64,000 nt of DNA. Origin: Gordonia sp. SID5947 (lineage in GTDB: Bacteria > Actinomycetota > Actinomycetes > Mycobacteriales > Mycobacteriaceae). Shown here piece by piece: positions 1 to 10,092 of the stretch. The DNA lies in NCBI RefSeq assembly GCF_009862785.1, contig NZ_WWHU01000001.1:310001-374000 (forward strand), read 5' to 3'. Below the pieces are notes generated by a model that was not told the origin of the DNA, made no database searches, and worked only from the letters and a program-made list of their open reading frames with translations. Positions within the stretch are counted from its first letter, which is position 1. Each line of letters opens with the position of its first letter. A program made the translations under genes and the position numbers.

Positions 1-45
1 GCGGCCGTTGCCAAGTACGTAGGCGAGGTCTTGTCCGATCGCTGA
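1..45 (+). CDS. hrcA: HrcA heat-shock repressor, 3' end only
   Basis: The first 45 bases read in frame as the 14-residue tail AAVAKYVGEVLSDR followed by TGA. This resembles the C-terminal helix of HrcA, the CIRCE-binding repressor of class I heat-shock genes. It lies immediately upstream of dnaJ, the usual hrcA-dnaJ2 order in mycobacteria. The rest of the gene is outside the window, so the call rests on a short tail plus context. Confidence 0.7.
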   Translation, partial: AAVAKYVGEVLSDR

Positions 46-156
46 CCTGTGTGGCTGCCACGTGCGGCCCCGGTCCGACAGAGATGCCGCCGGCCGGCCA
101 CGACCGCAGACGCCGCAACCAACAGACCAAGTGTGAGATAGAGGACCGAGACGACC

Positions 157-1320
157 GTGGCACGTGACTACTACGGAATCCTGGGTGTCGCCAAAGGCGC
201 CACCGACCAGGAGATCAAGCGCGCATACCGCAAGAAAGCGCGAGAACTGCATCCCGATGTGAATCCGGGCGAGGAAGAACGTTTCAAGGAGGTCAGTACC
301 GCCTACGAGGTACTGACCGATCCCGAGAAGCGTCGGATCGTCGACGCCGGCGGTGACCCGCTGGCCGGTCCGGGTGCGGGCGGTTTCGGCGGGGGATTCG
401 GTGGCAGCGGCGGCCTCGGTGACGTGTTCGAGGCGTTCTTCGGGTCGAGCGGCGGTTTCGGCGGTGGCGGGTTCGGCTCGGGCCGAGGCCCTCGCAGCCG
501 CGTGCAGCCGGGTGAGCCGGCGCTGGTGGCGGTCGAACTCGACCTCGAAGAATGTGCCGCGGGGGTCAACAAAGAGATCACCGTCGACACCGCGATCCTC
601 TGCGACCTGTGCAAGGGTTCCGGAACGCACGGCGATTCGAAGCCGATCAGCTGTGACACCTGCAACGGTGCCGGCGAGATCCAGGCGGTCCAGCGGTCGT
701 TCCTCGGTCAGGTCATGACCGTTCGGGAATGCCCCACCTGCCACGGAGTCGGCGAGGTCATCCCGGATCCGTGCCGCAAGTGCGGCGGCGACGGACGTGT
801 CCGCTCCCGCCGGACGATGACGGTCAAGATCCCGGCGGGAATCGAGACCGGGATGCGCGTGCGACTCTCCGGCCAGGGTGAGATCGGTCCCGGCGGTGGT
901 CCCGCCGGTGACCTGTATGTGGAGGTCAGCGAGCGTCCGAGTGACGTGTTCATCCGCGACAAGGATGACCTGCACTGCACCATCCGGGTCCCGATCGTCG
1001 ACGCAGCACTCGGCGGCGAGATCGAGATCGACACGATCCTCGACGGCAGCGCACGGATCACCATCGCCCCCGGAACCCAGCCCGGGCAGGTCGTGAAGGT
1101 GAAGGGCCAGGGCATGCCGCACCTCAACACGGGTGTGCGCGGGACTCTCCACGCCCACCTCGACGTGGTGGTGCCGACCAAACTCGACGCCGCCCAGACC
1201 GACGCCCTGAACAGATTCCGCGAGGCATCCGACGATCGGGTCGAGGTCGTCACGACGGCGACCGGTGCGGCAGCGGGCGGACTGTTCTCCCGCCTGCGCA
1301 ACGCCTTCGCCGGACGTTGA
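157..1320 (+). CDS. dnaJ2: Molecular chaperone DnaJ (DnaJ2 type)
   Basis: DnaJ is the Hsp40 co-chaperone that stimulates DnaK ATPase and delivers unfolded substrates in the cytoplasm. The 387-residue protein has the full type I layout: J domain (about 1-70) with the HPD triad at 32-34, a Gly/Phe-rich linker (about 75-115), four CxxCxGxG-type zinc repeats from about 149 to 212, and a C-terminal substrate-binding domain. The GTG start gives the canonical [11 protein letters not shown] beginning. It follows hrcA by 111 bp, the arrangement of the second dnaJ (dnaJ2) in mycobacteria, rather than the dnaK-grpE-dnaJ operon. Length and motifs are normal for the family. Confidence 0.95.
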   Translation: MARDYYGILGVAKGATDQEIKRAYRKKARELHPDVNPGEEERFKEVSTAYEVLTDPEKRRIVDAGGDPLAGPGAGGFGGGFGGSGGLGDVFEAFFGSSGGFGGGGFGSGRGPRSRVQPGEPALVAVELDLEECAAGVNKEITVDTAILCDLCKGSGTHGDSKPISCDTCNGAGEIQAVQRSFLGQVMTVRECPTCHGVGEVIPDPCRKCGGDGRVRSRRTMTVKIPAGIETGMRVRLSGQGEIGPGGGPAGDLYVEVSERPSDVFIRDKDDLHCTIRVPIVDAALGGEIEIDTILDGSARITIAPGTQPGQVVKVKGQGMPHLNTGVRGTLHAHLDVVVPTKLDAAQTDALNRFREASDDRVEVVTTATGAAAGGLFSRLRNAFAGR

Positions 1321-1336
1321 CGTCCGGAGCGCGTGC

Positions 1337-2089
1337 GTGAGTCCGCCGCTGTTCTGGGTCGACGAGGTGCCGCGCGTCGGCTCCGACGTGACCCTTTCCG
1401 GCCCGGAGGGCCGACACGCGGTGACCGTGGCGCGCCTGGCCGTCGGCGAGGAGATCACTGTCGGCGACGGACGCGGATCCACGGCATCGTGCGAGGTCGG
1501 CGCGATCACCGCCAAGGACACCCTGGTGGCGCGCGCCCACACGTACGCCTATGCCGAGCCACCGCGCCCCTACGTCACGGTGGTGCAGGCGCTGCCGAAG
1601 TCGGAGCGTTCCGAACTCGCCGTCGATCTGGCCACCGAAGCGGGGGCCGATCGGATCGTGCCATGGCAGGCAGCCCGGTGCGTGGCACGCTGGACCGGCA
1701 AACCGGAGAAGGGCCACGCCAAATGGCTCGCGGCGGCATCTGCGGCCGCCAAGCAGAGCCGGCGGGCGTGGATTCCCCAGATCCCGCCGTTGGCCACCAC
1801 CACCGATGTCCGGGCGCGATGTGCCGACGTCATGGCCGCCGGCGGTGTGGTCGCGGTGTTGCACGAGCACGGTACGACGCCGGTCCGTGATCTTCCGCTG
1901 GTCGACGCGACCGAGCTCGTCCTGGTTATCGGGCCGGAGGGAGGCCTCGACGACACCGAGATCGCCGACCTCGTGGCACTCGGCGCGTCCTCGGTGATCC
2001 TCGGACCAGAAGTGTTGAGGACCTCGACCGCGGCCGCGGTGGCGCTCGGTGCGGTGGGTGTGCTGACCGACCGATGGTCGGCAGGGTGA
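1337..2089 (+). CDS. rsmE: 16S rRNA (uracil(1498)-N3)-methyltransferase RsmE
   Basis: RsmE methylates N3 of U1498 in 16S rRNA using S-adenosylmethionine. The 250-residue product has an N-terminal PUA-like part (about 1-70) and a SPOUT methyltransferase domain whose C-terminal knot is visible as VIGPEGG and, about 20 residues later, ILGPEVLRTSTA. An open frame extends upstream into dnaJ, but GTG 1337 is preferred because it gives the conserved start (S-P-P-L-F-W-V) and lies 16 bp after the dnaJ stop. The dnaJ2-rsmE pair is conserved in mycobacteria (Rv2373c-Rv2372c), so co-transcription is likely. Confidence 0.93.
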   Translation: MSPPLFWVDEVPRVGSDVTLSGPEGRHAVTVARLAVGEEITVGDGRGSTASCEVGAITAKDTLVARAHTYAYAEPPRPYVTVVQALPKSERSELAVDLATEAGADRIVPWQAARCVARWTGKPEKGHAKWLAAASAAAKQSRRAWIPQIPPLATTTDVRARCADVMAAGGVVAVLHEHGTTPVRDLPLVDATELVLVIGPEGGLDDTEIADLVALGASSVILGPEVLRTSTAAAVALGAVGVLTDRWSAG

Positions 2090-2102
2090 GACGAGCGGAC
2101 CG

Positions 2103-2881
2103 GTGAAGAAGTGTAGGGCGCATCGCGTCAAGGTCGAGTACGGAAGTGCGCCATCGCAATTCGGTCATGTCTACCATCCGGTGACCGGAGTCGGGCCGGC
2201 CGATTCCGTGCGCGCGGTGGTGCTTGTCCACGGTGGATACTGGACCACCGAGTTCGGGTTGACGATCGAGACCGCCATCGCACGGCAGTTCACCGAACGC
2301 GGTGCGGTGGTGTGGAATGTCGAATACCGGCGTGTCGGAGAGGACGGCGGCGGCTGGCCGAACAGCGGTCGCGACGTCCTCGCAGCTCTGCGAGCACTGG
2401 ACGGTCCCGTTCGTGAGGCCCTGCCGGCCGCGTTGTCGGCTCAGGTCGACTGGGGGTCGGTCGCAGTGGTGGGGCATTCCGCGGGTGGGCAGTTGGCGGT
2501 GTGGTCGGTCGCGCAGTTGCGCGCACGGACCGACTCGTGTCACATCAGCACGGTGATCGCCCAGTCGGCAGCTCTCGACCTGGAGTCCGGCGCCGAGCGA
2601 CCGTCGATCCGGGGCCTGATGGGGCGACCGTATGCCGAGATCCCGCATCGATATCGCGAGGCATCGCCGATCGCGCAGGAACCGTTTCCGGCGCATGTCG
2701 TCGCGATCCACGCGGAGGACGACACCGCGATACCCGTCGAGTCGAGCCGGCGCTATGTCGACACGGTGACCCAGCGCGGGCAGTCGGCCGAACTCGTCGT
2801 GGTCCCGGGGAGGGGCACGACGCGTTCGTCGATCCGCGAAGCGCGTCCACGCGGCAGACCGTGCGGGTGCTGGGCATCTGA
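2103..2881 (+). pseudogene. Alpha/beta hydrolase, arylformamidase-like, frameshifted near the C-terminus
   Basis: The frame opening at GTG 2103 carries the oxyanion-hole motif HGGYW, the nucleophile elbow GHSAGG and a candidate acid in HAEDD, as in alpha/beta hydrolases related to kynurenine formamidase (substrate unknown). After about 2810 this frame turns to nonsense and runs to 2939. In the -1 frame, GEGHDAFVDP supplies the expected catalytic histidine and ends at TGA 2881. One extra G in the run 2807-2810 restores a 259-residue protein. A sequencing deletion is more likely than a real mutation, given the other -1 shifts in the window. It sits 13 bp after rsmE and may share its transcript. 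Confidence 0.75.
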
Positions 2882-2995
2882 CGGTCGACCCATGCCGGAA
2901 TATTGCCTGCTGATACGCGGTTCAATCGCGTTAGACTGACACCACCCCGGCGCATCCGGAGCCGCCGCGGCAACCCATGAGGAGTGATTTCATAC

Positions 2996-5158
2996 GTGAG
3001 TGACGACAACCCCGACGTGAGCACGCCGACGAGCCGAACTCCTGCGGGCCGATCTGTCACCTCCAATGTGGAAATCTCTCCCGAGGTGGTGTTCGGGCTG
3101 CTCGGGACCAGTGACGTCAATCTGCGCACCCTCGAACAGCTGCTCCCGGCGGATATCCATGTGCGTGGCAACCAGGTCACCCTGACCGGTGTCCCCGCCG
3201 ACGTCGCGGCATCCGAGCGGGTCATCGCCGAATTGGTCGACCTCGTGGGCCGCGGCACCCCACTCACTCCCGATCTCGTCCGTCACAGCGTCTCGATGCT
3301 GTCCGAGGGTGCGAGTGAGTCCCCTGCCGACGTGCTGTCGCTCGACATCTTGTCCCGACGCGGCAAGACCATCCGGCCGAAGACCCTGAACCAGAAGAAG
3401 TATGTCGACGCGATCGACAACAACACCGTCGTGTTCGGTCTGGGCCCGGCCGGTACCGGCAAGACCTACCTGGCGATGGCCAAGGCCGTGCAGGCGTTGC
3501 AATCGAAGTCGGTCAACCGGATCATTCTCACCCGGCCCGCGGTCGAGGCCGGGGAACGTCTCGGCTTCCTGCCCGGCACCCTCAGCGAAAAGATCGACCC
3601 GTACCTGCGCCCGCTCTACGACGCGCTGCACGACATGATGGACCCCGAGTCGATCCCCAAGCTGATGGCGGCCGGGGTCATCGAGGTCGCGCCGCTGGCA
3701 TACATGCGTGGCCGCGCGCAGCCGTTGTCGACGCGCGTTCTCACCCCGGAGGGCTTCCGCCCGATCGGTGACCTCGCGGTGGGCGACGAGGTGATCGGCT
3801 CGAACGGGGCTCCCACCGAGGTGCGCGGCGTCTATCCGCAGGGATTCAAGGACATCGTGCGTGTCACCACACAGGACGGCGCGACAACACTGTGCTCGAC
3901 CGATCACCTCTGGTCGGTCTACACCCGCGACGACCGGCGACAGGGCAAGGGCCCGCGCGTGCTTGCCGCGAAGGAGATGATCGGGAACCTGCGTGCGGCG
4001 CACCGCCACCGCTACGAGGTTCCGGTACTCGCCGCGCCGGTGTCGTTCGACGCCCGGCCGGTGCCGTTCGATCCGTACGCGCTCGGCCTGATGCTGGGCG
4101 ACGGCTGCATGGCGGGCATGACCACGCCGTCGTTCACCACGGCCGACCCTGAACTCGTCGAGGCGCTGGTCGAGGCGGTCCCGGGCATCACGGCTCGACG
4201 GAAGTCGGACATGGACTACGTACTGGACCGGATCACGAGTCCAGGTGAGGTCATCACCATCGAGAATCCGGTCACTCGCGCGATGCGTGTCCTAGGTCTG
4301 TGGGGTAGCGAGTCCGCCACGAAATTCGTGCCGCCGCAGTACCTGCAGAACTCTGCCGCTGTCCGGCTGTCGGTTCTCCAGGGCCTCCTCGACACCGACG
4401 GCGGACCGGTCGTCCAGGCGGGACGGACATGTCGTCTCCAGTACACGACGACCTCCGATCGACTACGCGACGACGTGATCTTCCTGGTCCGGTCACTCGG
4501 CGGGGTGGTGTACACGAGCACCCGCGCTGCGGTCGTTCGCACGCCCGCAGGTGCGAACGGCAGAGACATCCGTCACGACGCGCACGTCCTCGACATCCGG
4601 CTCCCCGAGGGACTCACACCGTTCCGGCTCGCGCGTAAGACGGCGAAATACGCCGCCGGTGAGTGCAAGGAACCCAAGCGATACATCGAGAGCATCGACG
4701 AAGCCGGTACAGAGGAGGCCGTGTGCATCCGGGTGGCCGCCGCGGATTCGCTGTATGTGACCGAGGATTTCCTGTTGACCCACAACACGCTCAACGACGC
4801 CTTCATCATCCTCGACGAGGCCCAGAACACCACGGGCGAACAGATGAAGATGTTCCTCACCCGTCTCGGTTTCGGGTCCAAGGTCGTCGTCACCGGTGAC
4901 ACCACCCAGGTGGACCTCCCGGGCGGCGCACAGAGCGGACTGACCGCTGCGACGCAGATCCTCGACGGTATCGACGACATCCATTTCTCGCGTCTCACCA
5001 GCGCTGACGTGGTCCGGCACCGTTTGGTCGCGGACATCGTGGACGCGTACGGTCGGGCCGAGGAGAACTCCCGCGTCGGCGGGCGACTGCGGGACGCCGA
5101 CAACCTGCCGGGCAATCGGGCCGCGCGCCGCGCGGCCGCACACGGGCGTCGCTCATGA
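2996..5158 (+). CDS. phoH: PhoH family ATPase, precursor containing an intein
   Basis: PhoH-like proteins are P-loop ATPases of uncertain cellular role, linked to RNA metabolism by the neighbouring YbeY. The precursor is 720 residues. Removal of residues 241-597 leaves a 363-residue PhoH of normal size. The N-extein has an RNA-binding-like domain (about 45-115) and Walker A GPAGTGKT. The C-extein begins [13 protein letters not shown], which contains Walker B, and continues with GDTTQVDLP. The insertion therefore separates the two ATP-binding motifs, and the ATPase should need splicing to be active. GTG 2996 is chosen because GAGGAG at 2979-2984 lies 11 bp upstream; an in-frame GTG at 2984 overlaps that site. 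It overlaps ybeY by 4 bp, as expected for a phoH-ybeY-CBS protein-era operon. Confidence 0.95.
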   Translation: MSDDNPDVSTPTSRTPAGRSVTSNVEISPEVVFGLLGTSDVNLRTLEQLLPADIHVRGNQVTLTGVPADVAASERVIAELVDLVGRGTPLTPDLVRHSVSMLSEGASESPADVLSLDILSRRGKTIRPKTLNQKKYVDAIDNNTVVFGLGPAGTGKTYLAMAKAVQALQSKSVNRIILTRPAVEAGERLGFLPGTLSEKIDPYLRPLYDALHDMMDPESIPKLMAAGVIEVAPLAYMRGRAQPLSTRVLTPEGFRPIGDLAVGDEVIGSNGAPTEVRGVYPQGFKDIVRVTTQDGATTLCSTDHLWSVYTRDDRRQGKGPRVLAAKEMIGNLRAAHRHRYEVPVLAAPVSFDARPVPFDPYALGLMLGDGCMAGMTTPSFTTADPELVEALVEAVPGITARRKSDMDYVLDRITSPGEVITIENPVTRAMRVLGLWGSESATKFVPPQYLQNSAAVRLSVLQGLLDTDGGPVVQAGRTCRLQYTTTSDRLRDDVIFLVRSLGGVVYTSTRAAVVRTPAGANGRDIRHDAHVLDIRLPEGLTPFRLARKTAKYAAGECKEPKRYIESIDEAGTEEAVCIRVAAADSLYVTEDFLLTHNTLNDAFIILDEAQNTTGEQMKMFLTRLGFGSKVVVTGDTTQVDLPGGAQSGLTAATQILDGIDDIHFSRLTSADVVRHRLVADIVDAYGRAEENSRVGGRLRDADNLPGNRAARRAAAHGRRS
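3716..4786 (+). mobile_element. Intein in PhoH with LAGLIDADG homing endonuclease, class 3-like
   Basis: This in-frame 357-residue insertion starts with Ala (codon 3716) and ends ...LLTHN (Asn codon 4784), followed by Thr as the +1 residue. Splicing block A includes [16 protein letters not shown]; block B has STDHLW; block F has [17 protein letters not shown]; block G is THN/T. Two dodecapeptide motifs, ALGLMLGDG and [11 protein letters not shown], mark a LAGLIDADG endonuclease between the splicing blocks. There is no Cys or Ser at position 1. Trp66 in block B, Cys337 in block F and Thr355 before His-Asn match the W-C-T triad that defines class 3 inteins, in which the block F Cys is the first nucleophile. 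The class assignment is inferred from motifs; the intein call itself is secure. Confidence 0.95.
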
Positions 5159-5721
5159 GCATCGAGCTGGCCAACGAATCCGGTGTCGAGGTCCCGGGAG
5201 ATCTGATCATCGAGTCGGCACGCTTCGCCATCACCGCGATGGACGTGCATCCCGCAGCGGAACTGTCGGTGGTCTGTGTCGACGAGGACACGATGGCCGA
5301 CATGCACATGCAGTGGATGGACCTGCCCGGCCCGACGGACGTGATGAGCTTTCCGATGGACGAGCTCGTCCCCGGTGGCCGGCCGGACGCGGCCGAGCCG
5401 GGGCCTGCGATCCTCGGGGACATCGTGTTGTGTCCGGCGTTCGCGGCCCAGCAGGCGAAATCGGCCCGGCGATCGTTCGAGCACGAGCTCTCGATGCTCA
5501 CGATCCACGGTGTGCTCCATCTGCTGGGCTACGACCACGCCGAGCCAGACGAGGAAAAAGAGATGTTCGGTCTGCAGAACCGAATCCTCGAGGAGTTCTA
5601 CGCGGCCCGGCATCACCGGGCACAACAACAGCGGCAGTCCGATCGCGACACGCAGTTGCTGACCAACATCGGCTTCGCGGAGACCGCCCGTACCGAGAAC
5701 GCTCCGGCCGAGGACGAGTGA
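5155..5721 (+). CDS. ybeY: Endoribonuclease YbeY
   Basis: YbeY is a zinc-dependent single-strand endoribonuclease involved in 16S rRNA maturation and 70S quality control. The 188-residue protein contains the signature [11 protein letters not shown] (His118, His122, His128), the UPF0054 metal site, preceded by the conserved [13 protein letters not shown] segment. The ATG overlaps the phoH stop, indicating translational coupling. The C-terminal 35 residues are a hydrophilic extension, as in other actinobacterial homologues. Confidence 0.95.
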   Translation: MSIELANESGVEVPGDLIIESARFAITAMDVHPAAELSVVCVDEDTMADMHMQWMDLPGPTDVMSFPMDELVPGGRPDAAEPGPAILGDIVLCPAFAAQQAKSARRSFEHELSMLTIHGVLHLLGYDHAEPDEEKEMFGLQNRILEEFYAARHHRAQQQRQSDRDTQLLTNIGFAETARTENAPAEDE

Positions 5722-7163
5722 CGGTGCCCGACGACGTCTGGCTCGTCGTGGCGGCGCTCGCGCTGATCCCGGTCGGTGGACTGTTCGCCGCCGTCGATGC
5801 GGCCATCACCACGGTGTCCATGGCCCGCGTGGAGGACATGGTCAAGGAGCAGCGCGCCGGCGCGGTCCGTCTGATCGCGGTGTTGCACGGCCGCGCCACC
5901 TATGTCGGCCTCGCCGTCCTGATGCGGGTGGCGTCGGAGACCGCGGCGGTTGCCCTGATGGCGTTGGTGCTGACCGATTGGCTCGGGGTGGGTTGGGGCC
6001 TGTTCGCCGCGATCGTCGGGATGACGGTGGTGTCGTTCGTCGCCGTCGGCGTCGGGCCGCGCACCCTCGGCCGCCAGCACGCCTACACGATCGCGCTGTC
6101 GTCGGCGATCGTGTTGCAGGGCATCGGATTACTGCTCAGGCCGCTGACCCGACTGCTCATCATGGTCGGCAACGCCGTGACGCCCGGCAAGGGATTTCGC
6201 AACGGCCCCTTCGCCACCGAGGTGGAACTCCGGGAGGTCGTGGACCTCGCCGAGGCCAGCGGTGTGGTGGCCGCAGACGAGCGCCGGATGATCCAGTCGG
6301 TCTTCGACCTCGGCGACACCAACGCCCGCGAGATCATGGTGCCGAGGCCGGAGATGATCTGGATCGAGCAGGACAAGACCGCCGCCCAGGCGATGAATCT
6401 CGCAGTGCGGTCCGGGCATTCACGCATACCGGTGATCGGGGAGAACCCCGACGACATCGTCGGTGTGGTCTATCTCAAGGATCTCGTCGCCGAGGGTGGA
6501 CGATCGGCGTCGGCGCACGTCCACGACTTCATGCGCGCCGCCGAGTTCATCCCCGACTCCAAACCGCTCGACAAGGTGTTGGCGGACATGCAGCGGACGC
6601 GCAACCACATGGCCCTGTTGGTCGACGAGTACGGCGGGATCGCCGGTTTGGTGACCATCGAGGACGTTCTCGAGGAGATCGTCGGTGAGATCACCGACGA
6701 ATACGACACCGACGAGGTGGCACCGATCGAGGAACTCGACGACGGGAACTACCGGGTGTCGGCGCGTCTGCCGGTTGCCGATCTCGGTGAACTCTTCGGC
6801 ATCGACATCGACGACGACGAGATCGAGACGGTCGGCGGTCTGCTCGGCCTCGAACTCGGCCGCGTGCCGCTCCCGGGTGCCCGGGTCGAGTCGAACGGCC
6901 TGCTGCTCGTCGCCGAAGGCGGGCCGAACCGACGGGGTCGCCAGCGCATCACCACGCTGCTGGTCAGCCGGCTTGACGATCCTCACGACCCCGACGCGTC
7001 GCCGGCGCAACGTGATGGCGGCGACACCGACATGCCCGCGTCCGATCCGGCCGAAGACGGACGCGGTGCGGAATACTCGATGTCCAGTCGAGGGCGTTCG
7101 CAGGTCCGACGACGCGACGACGACCCAACGGGTGACACCACCAGGAGCGAGGACCGAACGTGA
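5718..7163 (+). CDS. CNNM/CorC-type membrane protein with CBS domains
   Basis: A 481-residue hemolysin C/CorC-family protein equivalent by position to mycobacterial Rv2366c. The N-terminal DUF21/CNNM membrane domain (about 1-190) has several hydrophobic segments. A paired CBS domain follows (about 205-330; [61 protein letters not shown]), then the CorC_HlyC domain (about 345-425) and a disordered polar tail. The family is linked to Mg2+/divalent cation transport or resistance; the substrate here is not known. GTG 5718 overlaps the ybeY stop as GTGA; an in-frame GTG at 5724 is an alternative. Confidence 0.9.
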   Translation: MTVPDDVWLVVAALALIPVGGLFAAVDAAITTVSMARVEDMVKEQRAGAVRLIAVLHGRATYVGLAVLMRVASETAAVALMALVLTDWLGVGWGLFAAIVGMTVVSFVAVGVGPRTLGRQHAYTIALSSAIVLQGIGLLLRPLTRLLIMVGNAVTPGKGFRNGPFATEVELREVVDLAEASGVVAADERRMIQSVFDLGDTNAREIMVPRPEMIWIEQDKTAAQAMNLAVRSGHSRIPVIGENPDDIVGVVYLKDLVAEGGRSASAHVHDFMRAAEFIPDSKPLDKVLADMQRTRNHMALLVDEYGGIAGLVTIEDVLEEIVGEITDEYDTDEVAPIEELDDGNYRVSARLPVADLGELFGIDIDDDEIETVGGLLGLELGRVPLPGARVESNGLLLVAEGGPNRRGRQRITTLLVSRLDDPHDPDASPAQRDGGDTDMPASDPAEDGRGAEYSMSSRGRSQVRRRDDDPTGDTTRSEDRT

Positions 7164-7519
7164 CCGCACCGTCGAACGAACTGCCCGAGTTGTCCGACGA
7201 GGACCAGAAGCTGGTCGTCCTCGCGCGGGGGGCACTGGCCCGCGCGGAGAGTTCGTCGGCCGCGGCCGTCCGCGACGCCGACGGCCGCACCTACGCCGGT
7301 GCGCCCGTGGCCGCCGACACCCTGACGCTGTCCGGCCTACAGGTCGCCGTGGCCAGTGCGCTCTCCAGTGGTGCCCAGGCCTTCGAGGCGGCCGTCCTGG
7401 TGAACGGCGGGCCCGACGATCCGGGGCTGGCCACCCTCGCGGAGTTCGGTTCACAGGCGTACGCGGTCCACACCGACCTGGCGGGAACGCCGACCGCTCG
7501 GCAGGAAGTCGGTCGATGA
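7160..7519 (+). CDS. Cytidine deaminase-like protein lacking the zinc site
   Basis: A 119-residue protein between the CBS protein and era, the position of mycobacterial Rv2365c. Spacing of hydrophobic segments ([46 protein letters not shown]) resembles the cytidine deaminase fold, but the catalytic HAE (or CAE) and PCxxC zinc ligands are absent. Deaminase activity is therefore not expected; a structural or regulatory role is inference only. It overlaps both neighbours by a few bases (ATGA at the era junction), so it is translationally coupled. Confidence 0.75.
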   Translation: MTAPSNELPELSDEDQKLVVLARGALARAESSSAAAVRDADGRTYAGAPVAADTLTLSGLQVAVASALSSGAQAFEAAVLVNGGPDDPGLATLAEFGSQAYAVHTDLAGTPTARQEVGR

Positions 7520-8445
7520 CCGAGTTCCGGTCGGGGTTCGTGTGTTTCGTCGGCCGGCCGAACACCGGTAAATCCACCCTCACCAACGCGCTCGTCGGTG
7601 AGAAGATCGCCATCACATCGAATAGACCACAGACCACGCGACACACCATCCGGGGAATCGTCAACCGCGACGACGCCCAGTTGATCCTGGTCGACACCCC
7701 TGGCCTGCACCGTCCTCGGACGCTGCTCGGCCAGCGTCTCAACGACCTCGTTCGCGACACATACTCCGAGGTCGACGTGATCGGTGTGTGTGTACCCGCG
7801 GACGAGGCCATCGGTCCGGGCGACCGGTGGATCGTGTCGCAGGTCCGTCAGATGGCGCCCCGCACCACGGTGCTGGGAGTGGTCACCAAGATCGACCGCG
7901 TCACCCGGGATCGGGTCGCGGCCCAGCTCGTCGCACTGTCCGAACTTCTCGGCCCCACCTCCGAGGTGGTCCCGGTGTCGGCGAGGTCCGGTGCTCAACT
8001 CGACATCCTGACCGACGTCCTGGTGAGCCAGATGGAACCCGGCCCGGCCTTCTACCCCGACGGAGAGCTGACCGACGAACCCGAAGAGGTGCTGATGGCG
8101 GAGTTCATCCGCGAAGCGGCCCTCGAGGGTGTCCGCGACGAGCTTCCGCACTCGCTCGCGGTGGTGATCGAGGAGATCATCCCGCGCGAAGACGGCACTC
8201 AGGAGAACGGCGAGGAGGCGGACGGACCGTCGATGGTCGACGTCCACGCCATCCTCTATGTGGAGCGCGACAGTCAGAAGGGCATCATCATCGGCCATCG
8301 GGGTGCGCGGCTCAAGGAGGTCGGCACCGTCGCGCGGCAGCAGATCGAGAAGTTGCTCGGCACCCGGGTCTATCTGGACCTGCACGTGAAGGTGGCCAAG
8401 GACTGGCAGCGGGACCCGAAACAGCTGGGACGCATGGGCTTCTGA
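7516..8445 (+). CDS. era: GTPase Era
   Basis: Era is an essential GTPase that binds the 3' end of 16S rRNA and couples 30S assembly to growth. The 309-residue product shows G1 GRPNTGKS (13-20), the G2 region QTTRHTIRG, G3 DTPG, G4 TKID and a C-terminal KH domain with GHRGARLKEVG at about 260-270. A much longer open frame extends upstream, but ATG 7516 is chosen because it overlaps the preceding TGA and places G1 at the usual distance from the N-terminus. Domain order and length are standard. Confidence 0.96.
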   Translation: MTEFRSGFVCFVGRPNTGKSTLTNALVGEKIAITSNRPQTTRHTIRGIVNRDDAQLILVDTPGLHRPRTLLGQRLNDLVRDTYSEVDVIGVCVPADEAIGPGDRWIVSQVRQMAPRTTVLGVVTKIDRVTRDRVAAQLVALSELLGPTSEVVPVSARSGAQLDILTDVLVSQMEPGPAFYPDGELTDEPEEVLMAEFIREAALEGVRDELPHSLAVVIEEIIPREDGTQENGEEADGPSMVDVHAILYVERDSQKGIIIGHRGARLKEVGTVARQQIEKLLGTRVYLDLHVKVAKDWQRDPKQLGRMGF

Positions 8446-8490
8446 TGCTCCAGCCCGCCGTCGGTGCGAATGAGTCGAGAAGGAGTACGG

Positions 8491-10056
8491 ATGGGGCGGC
8501 ACGAAACAGGCGACGAGGCGGAGCGGAGCGGGAGCGGCCGCCGCGATGAGCCCGGTCACGAAGCGCCTGAACGTGACGCCGAGGCCGGTACCACCATCGC
8601 CGGCGTCCTGCGGTCGCCACGTTTCTGGCTCGCGCCGTTGCTGCTCGTCGTCGTCATCATGTCGTTCATGGCGGCCCTCTACATGGGTGCGGTCGCCGAC
8701 CCGCAGCGCAACCTCCACGACTTCCCGATCGCGCTGGTCAACGAGGATCGCGGCGGCGACGTCGACAACCCGGACGGCGGTACCACGAAGCAGAACTTCG
8801 GCGATCAGGTTGCCGAGGGGGTGGTCTCGACGGCGGCGAAGAGCGGGATCGCGGTGGAGAAGGTCGATCGGACGACCGCACTCAACCGGCTGAACACCGG
8901 TAAGACCTACGGGGTGGTGGTGATCGGCCCCAACTTCACCAAACGCGCGGTGAGTCTCGGACGTGCGGCGGTGCTCGAGGCCAAACCCGATCCGATGGCG
9001 ATCGACGTGTTCATCAACCGTGGTTCCGGGACCTTCGCCTCGGCGGTCACCACCACCTTCGCCGACGAGATGTCCGAGCAGGTCAACGCGCAGGTCGGCG
9101 AACGACTGGTGGACACCGTCCGGCAGAGCCTGGTGAAGGCCGACGTGCCGTTCTCGGGTGCCGCTCAGCTGGCCCTGTCCAATCCGGTGAACGTGCGGAT
9201 CGTCGAGCCGACGCCGTTGCCCGACGGATCCGGAAACGGGTTGTCCGCGTTCTACTTCACGTTGTTGCTCATCCTGGCCGGCTTCACCGGCGCGATGATG
9301 GTGAGCGTCGTGGTGGACGGCATCCTCGGCCAGACCCCGATCGAGTACGGGCCGTTCTATCAGCTCCGGCAACGCCTCGCGATCTCGCGGTGGGGGACGC
9401 TCGCGACCAAGTGGACAATCATGCTGCTGGTCGCGGTGATCCAGTCGGCGTTGTACATCGCGGTGTGCACAGCTGTCGGCACGTCGTTGCCCAATGCGTT
9501 CGCGCTGTGGATGTTCTCGGTTCTGGTGATCACCGCAGTCGGGGTGTCGGCGAGTTCGATGATGGCGGTGTTCGGCAATCCTGGCCTCATCCTGAACCTG
9601 GTGTTCTTCGTGATCCTCGGTCTCCCGTCGTCGGGTGGCACCGTGCCCTTGGAGGCGAGTCCGCGACTGTTCGCCTGGATCGCCGCGGTGGAGCCCATGC
9701 ACCTGGTGTACCTCGGCAGTCGCGCCATCCTCTATTTCGACGCGGATCTCGACGCCGGGCTGGGACGGTCGATCATCCAGTGCGCGATCGGGCTGCTGGT
9801 GGGAGTGCTGCTCGGTCTGGGCGGCACCAAGCTCTACGACCGCAAGGGTTGGCACAGGTTCCCCGGAGGCATGGTCCTGCCGCCGCGTCTGCGCAGGTTG
9901 GCCGACGGTGATGGTCCCGCCTCCATCACCACTCCGTCGCCGGCTCACGTCGCCGCGGTGAGCGGATCACGGGCTCCCGAGACCTCCGGGGAGGCCGCCG
10001 CGTCGGAGAGACCCGGGGCCGTGGACGCTCCCGAGGACCCCGGACGCATGTCGTAG
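8491..10056 (+). CDS. YhgE/Pip-family multi-pass membrane protein
   Basis: A 521-residue membrane protein with the YhgE/Pip (ABC-2-like) layout. One N-terminal transmembrane segment (FWLAPLLLVVVIMSFMAALY, about 48-67) is followed by a large extracytoplasmic domain (DFPIALVNEDRGG, NTGKTYGVVVIGPNF). A C-terminal cluster of about five membrane helices follows (about 250-445), then a polar tail. Members include the phage infection protein of lactococci and components linked to type VII secretion; the function here is unknown. ATG 8491 is preferred over an in-frame start at 8464 because AGAAGGAG (8478-8485) lies 5 bp upstream. M. tuberculosis has amiA2 between era and recO, so this gene is a lineage-specific occupant of that gap. 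Confidence 0.8.
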   Translation: MGRHETGDEAERSGSGRRDEPGHEAPERDAEAGTTIAGVLRSPRFWLAPLLLVVVIMSFMAALYMGAVADPQRNLHDFPIALVNEDRGGDVDNPDGGTTKQNFGDQVAEGVVSTAAKSGIAVEKVDRTTALNRLNTGKTYGVVVIGPNFTKRAVSLGRAAVLEAKPDPMAIDVFINRGSGTFASAVTTTFADEMSEQVNAQVGERLVDTVRQSLVKADVPFSGAAQLALSNPVNVRIVEPTPLPDGSGNGLSAFYFTLLLILAGFTGAMMVSVVVDGILGQTPIEYGPFYQLRQRLAISRWGTLATKWTIMLLVAVIQSALYIAVCTAVGTSLPNAFALWMFSVLVITAVGVSASSMMAVFGNPGLILNLVFFVILGLPSSGGTVPLEASPRLFAWIAAVEPMHLVYLGSRAILYFDADLDAGLGRSIIQCAIGLLVGVLLGLGGTKLYDRKGWHRFPGGMVLPPRLRRLADGDGPASITTPSPAHVAAVSGSRAPETSGEAAASERPGAVDAPEDPGRMS

Positions 10057-10092
10057 TGCAGCGCTGTCGGTACCCGGTGGAACAATGACCCG

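Noticed and set aside
7291..9948. An 885-codon leftward open frame antisense to era and the YhgE gene
   Set aside because: It is a high-GC antisense artefact. The rightward frames carry complete Era motifs, and this frame shows low-complexity Arg/His/Asp composition without any domain.
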